Shown: positions 1-10,920 of the stretch, one piece after another | How positions within the stretch are numbered: the first letter of the stretch is position 1 | Layout: every line of letters starts with the position of its first letter | NCBI RefSeq assembly: GCF_021287045.1 | Contig: NZ_JAJTBG010000021.1 | Span: 1 to 39,464 of the forward strand | Length of the DNA stretch: 39,464 nt | Origin: Oryzomicrobium sp. | GTDB taxonomy: Bacteria; Pseudomonadota; Gammaproteobacteria; Burkholderiales; Rhodocyclaceae | Reading direction: 5' to 3' | Made by a program: the position numbers and the translations under genes | Notes under the pieces: model-generated | Told to the model about the DNA's origin: nothing | The model's input: only the letters and a program-made list of their open reading frames with translations | Database searches by the model: none

Positions 1-1289
<1,289 letters not shown>

Positions 1290-1335
1290 GCTAATTCCTC
1301 GAACAGGTTTGGTCGGTGCGACAGAAGTCTTATGA

Positions 1336-1341
1336 ATTATA
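1336..1341 (-). promoter_or_regulatory. possible -10 element for icd
   Basis: A TATAAT hexamer on the minus strand lies 46 bases upstream of the icd start, within the 206-base divergent icd/aceK intergenic region. No convincing -35 box stands 16-18 bases further upstream, so this is only a suggestion. I see no clear promoter for aceK. Confidence 0.3.
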
Positions 1342-1495
1342 TCTCACCCACCGAAACAATATCCCGCCGTATGCAACGCAGCCCTTGAGGCGCCCCGGCC
1401 GGACAGGTGCGCCGAAGGGCGGGCCGGGCCGGTGCTAAGATTTCCGCTGCCTCCGGTTTGCTCCCCTTTTTTTCCTTCCGCTCTTCCTTACCGCC

Positions 1496-3289
1496 ATGGA
1501 TGCGTCCCCTGTCCCGAACCCCCTCGCCGGCGCCACGGCGGCGATCGCTCCGCGCATCGCCCAGGCCCTGATCGACGGTTTCGACAAGCACTACCGGCTG
1601 TTCCGCCAGACCAGCCGGGAGGCCAAGGCGCGTTTCGAGGGGGCCGACTGGCCGGCGGTGCATGCGGCAGTGAAGGAGCGCATCCGCTTCTACGATGACC
1701 GGGTGGAAGAGTGCGTCGAGCGCCTGCGCCACGAGTTCAAGGCCGAGACCCTGGACGATGCCACCTGGCAGCAGGTCAAGCTGCTCTACATCGGCCTCCT
1801 GCTCAACCACAAGCAGCCGGAGCTGGCCGAGACCTTCTTCAATTCGGTGTGCTGCAAGATCCTGCACCGCACCTACTTCCACAACGACTTCATCTTCGCC
1901 CGGCCGGCCATCTCCACCGAGTTCATCGAGTCCGATCCGCCCAACTACCGTAGCTACTACCCGCACCTGACCGGACTGCACGGCGCCATCCGCCAGGTGG
2001 TCCGGGATTTCGGCTGGCGGCGCGAGTGGCAGGATCTGGACCGGGACGTGGATTACGTCTGCCGGGCCGTCCTCGATTACCTGGGGGGCGCCTGGCCGAA
2101 CCGGGAGGCCAATTTCCAGATCCAGGTGCTGGCCTCGGCCTTCTACCGCAACAAGGGCGCCTACATCATCGGCAAGGCCATCAACGGCCACCAGGAATAC
2201 CCTTTCGCCATTCCCGTGCTGCACAGCGCCGAAGGCCAGCTCTACCTGGACACGGTGCTGCTCGACGCCTGGCGCATCTCGATCCTCTTTTCCCTGTCCC
2301 GGGCCTACTTCATGGTGGATATGGAAGTGCCCTCGGGCTACGTCCAGTTCCTGCGCTCGATCATGCCCAACAAGCCCCGCTCCGAGCTGTACACCATGCT
2401 CGGCCTGGGCAAGCAGGGCAAGACCATGTTCTTCCGCGACCTGATCCACCACATGCGCCACTCCCAGGACCGCTTCATCGTCGCCCCGGGCATCCGCGGC
2501 CTGGTGATGCTGGTGTTCACCCTGCCGTCCTACCCCTACGTGTTCAAGGTGATCAAGGACGTGTTCGGCGCCACCAAGGAGGTGGACCACGCCACGGTCA
2601 AGTACAAGTACCAACTGGTCAAGCAGGTGGACCGGGTGGGGCGCATGGCCGATACCCTGGAGTTCTCCCACGCCGCCCTGCCGCGGCAGCGCTTCTCGGA
2701 CGAGCTGATCGACGAGCTGCGGCACCTGGCCCCCTCCCAGATCGAGGCGGACGACGGCGAGCAGCTGGTGATCAAGCACCTCTACATCGAGCGGCGCATG
2801 ATCCCCCTCAACATGCACCTGGACCGGGCCACCCCGGAACAGGTGGACCACGCCGTGCGCGAGTACGGCAACGCCATCCGGGAGCTGGCCAGCGCCAACA
2901 TCTTCCCCGGCGACATGTTGTGGAAGAACTTCGGCCTGACCCGCTACGGCCGCGTCGTGTTCTACGACTACGACGAGATCGAGCACATGACCGACGTGAA
3001 CTTCCGCGCCATTCCCGAGGCCCCCTATCCGGAAATGGAAATGTCCGGCGAAGTCTGGTATTCCGTGGCGCGCAACGACGTCTTCCCCGAGGAATTCGCC
3101 ACCTTCCTGCTCGGCTCCTCGCCCATCGTCCGCGCCGCCTTCCTCAAGTACCACCGGGACCTGCTCGCCCCGGCCTTCTGGCAGGCCACCCAGCAGAAGA
3201 TCCGGGAGGGGCGCATCGAAGATTTCTTCCCCTATCCCGAGGAACTGCGCTTTTCGCAGCGCTTTTCCGGCACTCCCGCTACCGCCTGA
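1496..3289 (+). CDS. aceK: Isocitrate dehydrogenase kinase/phosphatase AceK
   Basis: Bifunctional enzyme that phosphorylates (inactivates) and dephosphorylates isocitrate dehydrogenase, directing carbon between the TCA cycle and the glyoxylate bypass. The 597-residue protein is close to the 578 residues of the E. coli enzyme and is collinear over its whole length: an N-terminal helical regulatory region, then the kinase-like domain with [15 protein letters not shown] (around residues 422-436) and the DYDEIEHM metal/ATP-binding segment (around residues 489-497). The ATG at 1496 is the first in frame after a stop-rich leader. Only a weak ribosome site is visible. It lies divergent from icd and upstream of rluE. 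Confidence 0.97.
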   Translation: MDASPVPNPLAGATAAIAPRIAQALIDGFDKHYRLFRQTSREAKARFEGADWPAVHAAVKERIRFYDDRVEECVERLRHEFKAETLDDATWQQVKLLYIGLLLNHKQPELAETFFNSVCCKILHRTYFHNDFIFARPAISTEFIESDPPNYRSYYPHLTGLHGAIRQVVRDFGWRREWQDLDRDVDYVCRAVLDYLGGAWPNREANFQIQVLASAFYRNKGAYIIGKAINGHQEYPFAIPVLHSAEGQLYLDTVLLDAWRISILFSLSRAYFMVDMEVPSGYVQFLRSIMPNKPRSELYTMLGLGKQGKTMFFRDLIHHMRHSQDRFIVAPGIRGLVMLVFTLPSYPYVFKVIKDVFGATKEVDHATVKYKYQLVKQVDRVGRMADTLEFSHAALPRQRFSDELIDELRHLAPSQIEADDGEQLVIKHLYIERRMIPLNMHLDRATPEQVDHAVREYGNAIRELASANIFPGDMLWKNFGLTRYGRVVFYDYDEIEHMTDVNFRAIPEAPYPEMEMSGEVWYSVARNDVFPEEFATFLLGSSPIVRAAFLKYHRDLLAPAFWQATQQKIREGRIEDFFPYPEELRFSQRFSGTPATA

Positions 3290-3360
3290 CGTCCGCTCCC
3301 GGGGTTTCTCCAGAATTCCCCGCCGCCGTCAGTTTCATCCGACCATCCAGATTCCACCCG

Positions 3361-3930
3361 ATGTCCCGCCTGCTGCTGCTCAACAAGCCCTACGGGGTCC
3401 TCTCCCAATTCACCCCGGAAGGGCGCTGGCGCTCCCTGGCCGAATTCATTTCCGTGCCCGGCGTCTATCCCGCCGGCCGGCTCGACGCCGACAGCGAGGG
3501 GCTGCTGTTGCTCACCGATGATGGGGCGTTGCAAGCGCGCATCGCCGATCCCCGCTTCAAGCTGGCCAAGACCTACTGGGCCCAGGTCGAGGGCGTGCCG
3601 GATGCCGCCGCCCTGGCCGCCCTGCGCCACGGCGTGGATCTCAAGGACGGCCGCACCCGGCCAGCCCAGGCCCGGCTGATCGACGAGCCCGCCGGGCTAT
3701 GGCCGCGCACCCCGCCGATCCGCTACCGGGCGGCGATCCCCACGGCCTGGATCGAGCTGACCATCAAGGAGGGCAAGAACCGCCAGGTGCGGCGCATGAC
3801 GGCGGCGGTGGGCCATCCCACCCTGCGCCTGGTGCGGGCCGCCGTCGGCCCCTTCTCGGTGGACGGGCTGGCCCCGGGGGAGTGGGCGCTGCGCGAGGGC
3901 GACGGGTCGGCCCTGCTGGCGGGCCGTTAG
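3361..3930 (+). CDS. rluE: 23S rRNA pseudouridine synthase RluE-like
   Basis: RsuA/RluB/E/F family pseudouridine synthase, 189 residues. RluE proper modifies U2457 of 23S rRNA. It starts [17 protein letters not shown] and carries the catalytic-loop motif [14 protein letters not shown] with the conserved Asp at residue 42, and the family motif [11 protein letters not shown] near residue 140. It lacks an N-terminal S4 domain, as RluE does. The frame is open far upstream through aceK, but the ATG at 3361 gives the family start. In E. coli rluE is likewise adjacent to icd, which supports the RluE assignment. Its stop codon overlaps that of the convergent transporter gene (shared TTAG). Confidence 0.92.
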   Translation: MSRLLLLNKPYGVLSQFTPEGRWRSLAEFISVPGVYPAGRLDADSEGLLLLTDDGALQARIADPRFKLAKTYWAQVEGVPDAAALAALRHGVDLKDGRTRPAQARLIDEPAGLWPRTPPIRYRAAIPTAWIELTIKEGKNRQVRRMTAAVGHPTLRLVRAAVGPFSVDGLAPGEWALREGDGSALLAGR

Positions 3931-5489
3931 CGGAAGCGGCGCTGGGACAGCACGGCGACCAGCACCAGGGCGGCCAGGACCGCCAGCAGCCGGTAAAACT
4001 CGTCGCAGGCCAGCAGCAGGGTCTGCTGGCCGATCAGGCGGGCCACTTCCGCCAGGGCGGCGGCGTGGGCCTCGCCTGGGGAAAAGCCCCGGGCGGCAAA
4101 GCCGGCCTCCAGGGCGGCGATCCAGCCGGCCGACACGGTGTGCTCCATGCCCCCGGCGAGTTGGGTGTGGGCGGAAAATTGCAGGTCGGTGAGGGCAATG
4201 GCCGCCAGGGAGGTGCCGAACGAGCCGGCCAACTGGCGCATCAGGTTCTTGCCCTGGTAGCCCGGGGCGAAGCGTTCCTCCCCCAGTTCGCGGAAGGTCA
4301 GGCCGGCCACCGGCAGCACGAACAAGGCGCCGAACACGCCCTTGGCCGCCAGGGCGGGCAGCAGGGCGGCGACGTTGACGTCCGGCGGCTGGGACGCCAG
4401 CAGCCAGGCCGACAGGGCCAGGGCGGCGGCGCCGGCGGCCATCAGGGGCCGCTTGGCGGGGAGTTTGGAGCCGAACCGGACGTAGGCGAAGGCCGCGGCC
4501 CAGGTCACCGCGGCGGCGAAGCTGTTGAGCAGGCCCACGGTGGAGAGGGGCATGCCCAGCCCCCGTTCCGCCAGAATAGGAAAGACGTAGCTGCTGGCGT
4601 TGGACATGCAGTAGTGCATGAAGTAGAAGCCCAGACCGAGCAGGTAGGCCGGGTGGCGCAGCTCGCGCAGCCGCAGCAGGGGCTCGTCGTGGCCCCACTG
4701 GTGGGCGGCGAACCAGCCCAGGAGCAGCAGCCCGGCCAGGGCCAGGGCGATCAGGTGCAGGGGGTTGAGGAAGACGTCGTAGCGGGCTTCCGACAGACCG
4801 AGCTGGACCAGGGTGATGGCCGCGGCGAACAACAGCAGGGGGCCGGCGGCCCAGCGCACCGGCTCACCGCTGCGCCCCACGGCGTCGGGCAGCAGCATCC
4901 AGGCGCCCGCCGCCGCCAGGGCCATCAGGGGCACGGGGGCGGCGAACACCCAGCGCCAGCCCCAGCTTTCCACCAGCCAGCCCGACAGGGCCGGCCCCAG
5001 GGCGCTCAGGCCGAACAGCACGACGATGAAGTGGCGCAGCGCCCGGGGGCGCTCCGCGGGGGCAAAGAGCAGCATCACCAGGATGCGGCTGCTGGTGAAC
5101 AGGGCGCCGCCGCCGAAGCCTTCCACCAGCCGGGCCAGAGTCAGGGCCTGGAGGCCCTCGGCCAGGGCGCTGGCCACGGCCCCGGCAATGAACAGGGCGA
5201 AGGCGGCGGCCAGGTAGCGGCGGTAGCCGAAGTGGCGGGCAAGCCACTGCTGCATGGCGATCATCATCATGCTGCCGATGGCGTAGGCGGCCAGCACCTG
5301 GGCGAATTCCCGGGGGGCGGCGTCCACCCCGCCGGCGATGTGGCTGGCGGCAAAGACGAACATGCCGCTTTCGAGGAACTCCACGCCGGCGATGGCCGGC
5401 AGGAGCAGCATCAGCAGGCGCTTCTTGCGCTCGTGCCAGCCGGCCAGGTGGTGGCCGGGGGCGGGGTCGGCAGGGGCCGGATCGATCAC
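3927..5489 (-). CDS. MFS transporter, DHA2/EmrB-type (14 membrane helices)
   Basis: Inner-membrane proton-coupled exporter of the drug:H+ antiporter-2 family. The 520-residue sequence has about 14 hydrophobic segments, a cytoplasmic N-terminus, and family signatures such as the helix-5 region [18 protein letters not shown] (around residues 164-181), which resembles motif C of drug exporters. No HlyD/EmrA-type membrane-fusion partner or regulator gene lies next to it in the window, so the substrate cannot be guessed. It is convergent with rluE and 121 bases downstream of the diguanylate cyclase gene on the same strand. Confidence 0.85.
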   Translation of the reverse strand: MIDPAPADPAPGHHLAGWHERKKRLLMLLLPAIAGVEFLESGMFVFAASHIAGGVDAAPREFAQVLAAYAIGSMMMIAMQQWLARHFGYRRYLAAAFALFIAGAVASALAEGLQALTLARLVEGFGGGALFTSSRILVMLLFAPAERPRALRHFIVVLFGLSALGPALSGWLVESWGWRWVFAAPVPLMALAAAGAWMLLPDAVGRSGEPVRWAAGPLLLFAAAITLVQLGLSEARYDVFLNPLHLIALALAGLLLLGWFAAHQWGHDEPLLRLRELRHPAYLLGLGFYFMHYCMSNASSYVFPILAERGLGMPLSTVGLLNSFAAAVTWAAAFAYVRFGSKLPAKRPLMAAGAAALALSAWLLASQPPDVNVAALLPALAAKGVFGALFVLPVAGLTFRELGEERFAPGYQGKNLMRQLAGSFGTSLAAIALTDLQFSAHTQLAGGMEHTVSAGWIAALEAGFAARGFSPGEAHAAALAEVARLIGQQTLLLACDEFYRLLAVLAALVLVAVLSQRRFR

Positions 5490-5610
5490 GGCGCGGCCCC
5501 GGCGGCGGGGGGCGCGGGAAGTCGGCTGCGAACACCCGGCCCGGACGGCCGAAGCGGCGGGCGCCGGCCATCCCTGGGGTGAGCCCTCCCGGCCATGGCG
5601 CCCCGCCGGT

Positions 5611-7455
5611 TCAGGCGGCGAACACCCGGTTCTTGCCCGCCTGCTTGGCCGCGTACATGGCGGCGTCGGCCCGGGCCACCGCGCTTTCCTCGTTGTCCAG
5701 GTCGGTAACCTCGGTGACCCCGGCGCTGAAGGTGATGAGCAGCTTCTGGTTGTTGTGCAGGAAGAAGCGCCGGGTCAGCTCCCGCTGCAAGCGCTGCATG
5801 GCCAGCACGCCCTCGTCCCGGGGGGTGTTGGGCAGCAGCAGCAGGAATTCCTCGCCGCCGTAGCGGGCCACCGCGTCCTGGGGGCGCAGGCCGTCGCGGA
5901 TCACCTGGGTCATGTGGATCAGGGCCGCGTCGCCGGCCTGGTGGCCCAGGGAATCGTTGAGCTTCTTGAAGTTGTCCACGTCGAGCAGGCCGATGCACAG
6001 GGGCGACTGGTAGCGGCGGCTGCGCGCCAGTTCCTTTTCCAGGGCCTCTTCCAGGCCGCGCCGGTTGAGGGTGCCGGTGAGCTGGTCGTGGCGCACCATG
6101 GCGCTGGTGCGTTCCAGTTCGGCCTGGAGTTCGTTGATGCGGGCCTCGGCCTGTTCCACCCGGGTCCGGGCTACGCGCAGCTCGTCCCGGGTGCGCTGGG
6201 TGTTGAGCTGGGCCACCCGGGTCTGGTGCATCACCTCGTCGAGCACCGACCCCAGCTCGGCCAGGCTGTTGGTCGACGAAATCTTGGTGGCAAAGGTTTC
6301 CAGCTTGTCGTGGTACTCCGAGGTGCTTTCGGAGAAATCCGCCAGGTGGTCCACGAAGCCGGCCAGCATCTGCTTCAGGGCTTCCCGGGCTTCTTGCAGG
6401 CTTTGCTTGAGCTGGCTCTGCTTGAAGATGACTTCCTTGAGGCGCCGTTCCGCGTCTTCCAGGTTGCGGATGTCCAGGGGGCGGGACACCAGCTCCCGGA
6501 CGATTTCCACCTGGCCGTGCAGCCATTGGTCGTCGAGCACCAGTTCGCCGACGTTCTCCACCAGCAGGCCGAACAGGTGCAGCAGTTCGGTGCGGATCTC
6601 GGCCTGTTCGCCGGTGAACACTTCGATCTTGAAGGCCAGTTGCTTGACCTTGGCGGTCAGGCCGCGCAGGGCCTTGACCGAGCGGGCGGTGCGCATCGCC
6701 GTGGCCAGTTCGGCGACTTGGGCGGCCATTGCCGGGTTGTCGCGCACCACCGGCGCCAGGGCCATGTCCAGGGCGGTGGCGAGCAGTTCGCGCAGGTCGG
6801 CGAAGGCTTCCACGTCCCCCTCGTCGCCGCCGGCGAAGAACTGGGAGATGCCGGCGAAGCCGCCCAGGAACTGGGAGCCGGTCAGTCCGCTCTTGCTGGT
6901 GGTGGCCGGGTCGGGGGGCGCCTCGGCCGGGGCCAGGTCGGCCAGGGGCTCGGTGTCGGCAGGTTCGGCCGCCATGCCGGCGCCGGCCTCGCTCCAACCC
7001 CGGACCAGGCCTTGCAGGCGGGTGTAGAGGGCGTCGTCGTCCTGGCTGGCCAGCACCCGTTGCAGGCCTTCGCGCTTGCGGGCCGCGGTCAGGCCGGGCT
7101 GGCGCAGTTCCCATTGACGCAGCAACTCGCTGATCAGGGTGCCCCAGCCGGCCCGGTCCTCCAGCTCCTTGGCGTGCTGGACCAGGGCGTCGCGCAGGCC
7201 GTTCCAGCCGCCCTTCTGCATGTTGTCCTCGAGCGCCCGGGCCAGCCGCAACTGGGCCGGGGTGGCCCGGGGCAGGGCCGTCGCCAGGTTTTTCAGGGCG
7301 CTGTCGGGCAGGGCGTCGCTGCCGTCGTCCTGGGTGCCGGCGATCTCGTGATAGAGGGCGCGGTAGTTGGCGGGAGTGGGGGGGATGCGCCGGGTGGCCA
7401 GGCGCAGCAAGGCCTCGCGGGCAATGTCGAGTGGGGTTGGTTCGGCGTTCGCCAT
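5611..7455 (-). CDS. Diguanylate cyclase (GGDEF protein) with long helical N-terminus
   Basis: Predicted to make cyclic di-GMP from two GTP. The 614-residue protein has no membrane helices. Residues 1-~440 are mostly alpha-helical, ending in a coiled coil around 400-450, followed by a C-terminal GGDEF domain with an intact GGEEF active site (533-537). An RxxD product-inhibition site (RPQD, 524-527) sits exactly five residues before the active site, so feedback inhibition by c-di-GMP is expected. No EAL or HD-GYP domain is present. The N-terminal region has no sensory domain I recognise, though such helical regions are common in betaproteobacterial cytoplasmic cyclases. It is transcribed away from the tRNA-Thr gene. 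Confidence 0.92.
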   Translation of the reverse strand: MANAEPTPLDIAREALLRLATRRIPPTPANYRALYHEIAGTQDDGSDALPDSALKNLATALPRATPAQLRLARALEDNMQKGGWNGLRDALVQHAKELEDRAGWGTLISELLRQWELRQPGLTAARKREGLQRVLASQDDDALYTRLQGLVRGWSEAGAGMAAEPADTEPLADLAPAEAPPDPATTSKSGLTGSQFLGGFAGISQFFAGGDEGDVEAFADLRELLATALDMALAPVVRDNPAMAAQVAELATAMRTARSVKALRGLTAKVKQLAFKIEVFTGEQAEIRTELLHLFGLLVENVGELVLDDQWLHGQVEIVRELVSRPLDIRNLEDAERRLKEVIFKQSQLKQSLQEAREALKQMLAGFVDHLADFSESTSEYHDKLETFATKISSTNSLAELGSVLDEVMHQTRVAQLNTQRTRDELRVARTRVEQAEARINELQAELERTSAMVRHDQLTGTLNRRGLEEALEKELARSRRYQSPLCIGLLDVDNFKKLNDSLGHQAGDAALIHMTQVIRDGLRPQDAVARYGGEEFLLLLPNTPRDEGVLAMQRLQRELTRRFFLHNNQKLLITFSAGVTEVTDLDNEESAVARADAAMYAAKQAGKNRVFAA

Positions 7456-7572
7456 GATGGATGGTCACCGCAGGGTACGGCGAAACGCTCGCCGACGACG
7501 TATATGGACTCTGATTGTAAGGGCGAGTGGGGGTTTCCGTGGAGGGGGGGACGCCATGCGGACGGGTTGGGC

Positions 7573-7578
7573 TATAAT
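7573..7578 (+). promoter_or_regulatory. -10 box of tRNA-Thr promoter
   Basis: A perfect TATAAT stands 16 bases upstream of the mature tRNA 5' end and is followed by a GC-rich discriminator (CCGCGCC), as is typical of stringently controlled stable-RNA promoters. The -35 region is not convincing. Confidence 0.6.
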
Positions 7579-7594
7579 CCGCGCCTGCGGTTTT

Positions 7595-7670
7595 GCCGGT
7601 ATAGCTCAGTTGGTAGAGCACCTGCCTTGTAAGCAGGGGGTCTCGGGTTCGATTCCTGATGCCGGCACCA
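7595..7670 (+). tRNA. tRNA-Thr (anticodon UGU)
   Basis: The 76-base cloverleaf can be folded by eye: acceptor GCCGGTA (7595-7601) pairs with TGCCGGC (7660-7666); the anticodon stem CCTGC/GCAGG (7621-7625, 7633-7637) encloses the loop CTTGTAA with anticodon TGT at 7628-7630; the T arm contains GGTTCGATTCC. A discriminator A and an encoded CCA end the gene. The anticodon reads ACA, hence threonine. Confidence 0.97.
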
Positions 7671-7710
7671 CTCCCGCCACGGCCGGTTTGTTTTGGCGCG
7701 GCCCGCGAAA

Positions 7711-7741
7711 AACGTCCAGCCCTGGCCTGGACGTTTTTTTT
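7711..7741 (+). terminator. Rho-independent terminator after tRNA-Thr
   Basis: An 8-bp stem, ACGTCCAG (7712-7719) with CTGGACGT (7727-7734), encloses a 7-base loop and is followed by a run of eight T residues. A-rich sequence on the left arm makes it potentially bidirectional. It separates the tRNA unit from the hydrogenase promoter region. Confidence 0.85.
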
Positions 7742-7813
7742 CGCCCCGTGGCCGGGGCAGGGCACCGGGCCGGCACTGGTTTGGTGGGGTGGTTAGCAGG
7801 TTTCCGGCTGTGT

Positions 7814-7836
7814 GCCGCCAGTGCAAAGCTGGCGGC
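7814..7836 (+). promoter_or_regulatory. Inverted repeat, candidate HoxA upstream activator site
   Basis: A perfect 8-bp inverted repeat, GCCGCCAG / CTGGCGGC, with a 7-base spacer lies about 80-100 bp upstream of the sigma-54 promoter of hoxK. That is the usual enhancer distance for NtrC-family activators such as HoxA. It is the clearest dyad in the otherwise gene-free stretch 7742-7985. The protein that binds it is inferred. Confidence 0.45.
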
Positions 7837-7870
7837 GGGTGTTGCGGGCGGGATGGCCGGCGCGGATTTT

Positions 7871-7883
7871 CATCCGATTGATA
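7871..7883 (-). promoter_or_regulatory. IHF-like site upstream of hoxK
   Basis: On the minus strand TATCAATCGGATG matches the IHF consensus WATCAANNNNTTR except at one position. It lies in an AT-rich patch between the inverted repeat and the sigma-54 promoter, the place where IHF bends DNA in other uptake-hydrogenase promoters. The match is weak on its own. Confidence 0.35.
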
Positions 7884-7912
7884 TAAAAGCGAAATATTGC
7901 CGTGCCGGACGG

Positions 7913-7927
7913 TGGCACAGGTCTTGC
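7913..7927 (+). promoter_or_regulatory. Sigma-54 (-24/-12) promoter of the hox operon
   Basis: TGGCAC-N5-TTGC has the invariant GG (7914-7915) and GC (7926-7927) separated by exactly 10 bases, a textbook RpoN promoter. It is about 58 bases upstream of the hoxK start. With the NtrC-family activator HoxA encoded at the end of the same cluster, it implies HoxA/RpoN-dependent, H2-responsive transcription. Confidence 0.88.
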
Positions 7928-7985
7928 GCCCTCGGGTTCGATAGAGGTGTTTCATCCGAATCGAACAAGAGAGGGGAGACCGTCC

Positions 7986-9080
7986 GTGACCGAAACCTTT
8001 TACGACGTCCTGCGCCGTCAGGGCATCAGCCGGCGCAGCTTCATGAAGTTCTGCAGCCTCACCGCCACCTCCCTGGGGCTGGCCCCGGCCTTCGCGCCGA
8101 AGATCGCCCACGCCCTGGAGAACAAGCCGCGCACCCCGGTGATCTGGCTGCACGGCCTGGAGTGCACCTGCTGCTCCGAATCCTTCATCCGCTCCGCCCA
8201 CCCCCTGGCCAAGGACGTGGTGCTGTCGATGCTGTCCCTGGACTACGACGACACCCTGATGGCCGCCGCCGGCCACCAGGCCGAGGCGATCCTCGACGAG
8301 ATCAAGAAGAAGTACAAGGGCAACTACATCCTGGCCGTGGAAGGCAACCCGCCCCTCAACGAGGACGGCATGTTCTGCTTCCAGGGCGGTAAGCCCTTCG
8401 TCGAAAAGCTCAAGTACATGGCCGCCGACTGCAAGGCCATCATCGCCTGGGGCTCCTGCGCCTCCTGGGGCTGCGTCCAGGCCGCCAAGCCCAATCCGAC
8501 CCGGGCCACGCCGGTGCACAAGGTGATCACCGACAAGCCGGTGATCAAGGTGCCGGGTTGCCCGCCCATCGCCGAGGTGATGACCGGGGTGGTGACCTAC
8601 ATGCTCACCTTCGAGCGCCTGCCCGAGCTGGACCGCCAGGGCCGGCCGAAGATGTTCTACGGCCAGCGCATCCACGACAAGTGCTACCGCCGGCCCCACT
8701 TCGACGCCGGCCAGTTCGTCGAGGGCTGGGACGACGAGGCGGCGCGCCGCGGCTACTGCCTCTACAAGATGGGCTGCAAGGGCCCCACCACCTACAACGC
8801 CTGTTCCACCACGCGCTGGAACGGCGGCGTGTCCTTCCCCATCCAGTCCGGCCACGGCTGCATCGGCTGTTCCGAGGACGGCTTCTGGGACAAGGGCTCG
8901 TTCTACGACCGCATCACCGACATCAAGCAGTTCGGCATCGAGAGCAACGCCGACAAGGTGGGCATGGCCGTGGCCGGCGGCGTTGGCGCGGCGATCGCCG
9001 CCCACGCTGCGGTGACCGCCCTGTCCCGGGCCAAGGTCAAGCAAGGCAACGCCAGCCAAGAACAGAAGCAGGGAGAGTAA
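7986..9080 (+). CDS. hoxK: Membrane-bound [NiFe]-hydrogenase small subunit, oxygen-tolerant type
   Basis: Fe-S subunit that carries electrons from the NiFe site to cytochrome b. A GTG start at 7986 follows a GAGGGGAGA ribosome site; earlier in-frame codons lie inside the promoter. The 364-residue precursor has a twin-arginine signal, SRRSFMK (residues 15-21), with probable cleavage after AHA (residue 43). In mature numbering the cysteines fall at 17, 19, 20, 115, 120 and 149. These are the six ligands of the [4Fe-3S] proximal cluster, including the two extra cysteines (19 and 120) diagnostic of O2-tolerant enzymes. Medial and distal cluster cysteines are present around residues 256-302. A hydrophobic C-terminal helix (near residues 325-345) anchors the protein in the membrane. 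It is also called hupS or hyaA. Confidence 0.97.
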   Translation: MTETFYDVLRRQGISRRSFMKFCSLTATSLGLAPAFAPKIAHALENKPRTPVIWLHGLECTCCSESFIRSAHPLAKDVVLSMLSLDYDDTLMAAAGHQAEAILDEIKKKYKGNYILAVEGNPPLNEDGMFCFQGGKPFVEKLKYMAADCKAIIAWGSCASWGCVQAAKPNPTRATPVHKVITDKPVIKVPGCPPIAEVMTGVVTYMLTFERLPELDRQGRPKMFYGQRIHDKCYRRPHFDAGQFVEGWDDEAARRGYCLYKMGCKGPTTYNACSTTRWNGGVSFPIQSGHGCIGCSEDGFWDKGSFYDRITDIKQFGIESNADKVGMAVAGGVGAAIAAHAAVTALSRAKVKQGNASQEQKQGE

Positions 9081-9083
9081 ACA

Positions 9084-10877
9084 ATGGCCGCACAACAAAC
9101 CGCCAACGGCTTCAGCCTGGACAACTCCGGCAAGCGGGTCGTGGTCGACCCGGTCTGCCGCATCGAGGGCCACCTGCGGGTGGAAGTGAACGTGGACGAC
9201 AAGAACGTCATCCGCAACGCCGTTTCCACCGGCACCATGTGGCGCGGCCTGGAGGTCATCCTCAAGGGCCGCGACCCGCGCGACGCCTGGGCTTTCACCC
9301 AGCGCATCTGCGGCGTGTGCACCGGCACCCACGCCCTGACCTCGGTGCGCTCGGTGGAAAACGCCCTGGGCATCCAGATTCCCGACAACGCCAACAGCAT
9401 CCGCAACATCATGCAGATGGCGCTGTACGTGCACGACCACCTGGTGCACTTCTACCACCTGCACGCCCTGGACTGGGTGGACGTGGTTTCGGCGCTCAAG
9501 GCCGATCCCAAGCGCACCTCGGAGCTGGCCCAGAGCATCTCCGACTGGCCGATGTCCTCCCCGGGCTACTTCCGCGACCTGCAGAACCGGCTGAAGAAGT
9601 TCGTCGAATCGGGCCAGCTCGGCCCCTTCTCCAACGGCTACTGGGGTAGCCCGGCCTACAAGCTGCCGCCGGAAGCCAACCTGATGGCGGTGGCCCACTA
9701 CCTGGAAGCCCTCGACTTCCAGAAGGAGATCGTCAAGATCCACGCCATCTACGGCGGCAAGAACCCACACCCCAACTGGATCGTCGGTGGCATGCCCTGC
9801 GCCATCAACATCAACGACGTGGGCGGGGTCGGCGCGATCAACATGGAGCGGCTCAACCTGGTCAGCTCGATCATCGACCGCACCATCGAGTTCGTCGAGA
9901 AGGTCTATGTGCCCGACCTGCTCGCCATCGCCTCCTTCTACAAGGGCTGGCTGCACGGCGGCGGCCTGTCGAGCCAGAGCGTGCTGTCCTACGGCGACGT
10001 GCCGGACATCGCCAACGACTACTCGGCCAAGAGCCTGTTGCTGCCCCGGGGCGCCATCATCAACGGCGACCTGACCAAGGTCCATGAAGTGGACCTGGTG
10101 GACCCGGCCCAGATCCAGGAATTCGTCTCCCACTCCTGGTACAAGTACGCCGACGAATCCAAGGGCCTGCACCCTTTCGACGGCGTCACCGAGCCCAATT
10201 TCGTCCTGGGCAAGAACGCCAAGGGCACCAAGACCAACATCGAGAACCTGGACGAGGGCGGCAAGTACTCCTGGCTGAAGGCCCCGCGCTGGCGCGGCCA
10301 CGCCATGGAAGTGGGCCCCCTGGCGCGCTACATCATCGGCTACGTGCAGAAGAACCCGGAGTTCAAGGACCCGGTGGACATGGTGCTGAAGAAGCTCGAC
10401 GTGCCCCTCACCGCCCTGTTCTCCACCCTAGGCCGCACCGCTGCCCGGGGCCTGGAATGCCAGTGGGCCGCCGAGAAGATGCGCTACTTCCAGGACCGGC
10501 TGATCGCCAACCTCAAGGCCGGCGATTCCACCACCGCCAACGTCGAGAAGTGGGACCCGTCCACCTGGCCCCAGGCCAGCAAGGGCGTCGGCTTCACCGA
10601 GGCGCCCCGGGGCGCCCTGGGCCACTGGATCCAGATCAAGGACGGCAAGATCGACAACTATCAGTGCATCGTGCCCACCACCTGGAACGGCAGCCCCCGG
10701 GACCCGGCCGGCAACATCGGCGCCTTCGAGGCCTCCCTGCTCGGCACGCCCCTGGCCAAGGCCGACCAGCCCCTGGAGATTCTGCGCACCCTGCACAGCT
10801 TCGACCCGTGCCTGGCCTGTTCCACCCACGTGATGAGCCCCGACGGTCAGGAAATGACCTCGGTCAAGGTGCGCTGA
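9084..10877 (+). CDS. hoxG: Membrane-bound [NiFe]-hydrogenase large subunit
   Basis: Catalytic subunit that splits H2 at the NiFe(CN)2CO centre, exported together with HoxK through its Tat signal. The protein is 597 residues. The N-terminal nickel-ligand motif [10 protein letters not shown] has Cys76 and Cys79; the C-terminal motif DPCLACSTH has Cys576 and Cys579. A 15-residue tail after His582 (starting VMSPDGQ) is the extension removed by the endopeptidase HoxM after nickel insertion. It starts three bases after hoxK with a GGGAGAG ribosome site. Length and motifs match HupL/HyaB. Nothing appears truncated. Confidence 0.98.
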   Translation: MAAQQTANGFSLDNSGKRVVVDPVCRIEGHLRVEVNVDDKNVIRNAVSTGTMWRGLEVILKGRDPRDAWAFTQRICGVCTGTHALTSVRSVENALGIQIPDNANSIRNIMQMALYVHDHLVHFYHLHALDWVDVVSALKADPKRTSELAQSISDWPMSSPGYFRDLQNRLKKFVESGQLGPFSNGYWGSPAYKLPPEANLMAVAHYLEALDFQKEIVKIHAIYGGKNPHPNWIVGGMPCAININDVGGVGAINMERLNLVSSIIDRTIEFVEKVYVPDLLAIASFYKGWLHGGGLSSQSVLSYGDVPDIANDYSAKSLLLPRGAIINGDLTKVHEVDLVDPAQIQEFVSHSWYKYADESKGLHPFDGVTEPNFVLGKNAKGTKTNIENLDEGGKYSWLKAPRWRGHAMEVGPLARYIIGYVQKNPEFKDPVDMVLKKLDVPLTALFSTLGRTAARGLECQWAAEKMRYFQDRLIANLKAGDSTTANVEKWDPSTWPQASKGVGFTEAPRGALGHWIQIKDGKIDNYQCIVPTTWNGSPRDPAGNIGAFEASLLGTPLAKADQPLEILRTLHSFDPCLACSTHVMSPDGQEMTSVKVR

Positions 10878-10920
10878 CCGTCCCGGTCGCGTTCCGGTTC
10901 ATACGGCAAAGGAGTCCGTC

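Noticed and set aside
5528-5632. Repeated GCGAACACCCGG at 5527 and 5618 as a possible repeat element
   Set aside because: The second copy is the coding end of the cyclase gene, the match is only about 12 bases and no further copies are evident.
3699-7632. Long plus-strand open frames opposite the transporter and cyclase genes
   Set aside because: They are GC-rich antisense shadows with Gly/Gln/His-rich composition and no domain; the minus-strand genes have clear family motifs.
7595-7670. tRNA-Thr as the attachment site of the element
   Set aside because: It lies 23 kb away on the other side of the hydrogenase cluster and no integrase or partial tRNA copy is near it.
7572-10301. A 909-codon minus-strand open frame covering the tRNA, promoter and hoxK/hoxG
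   Set aside because: It is antisense to strongly conserved hydrogenase subunits and to a tRNA; composition is that of a shadow frame.
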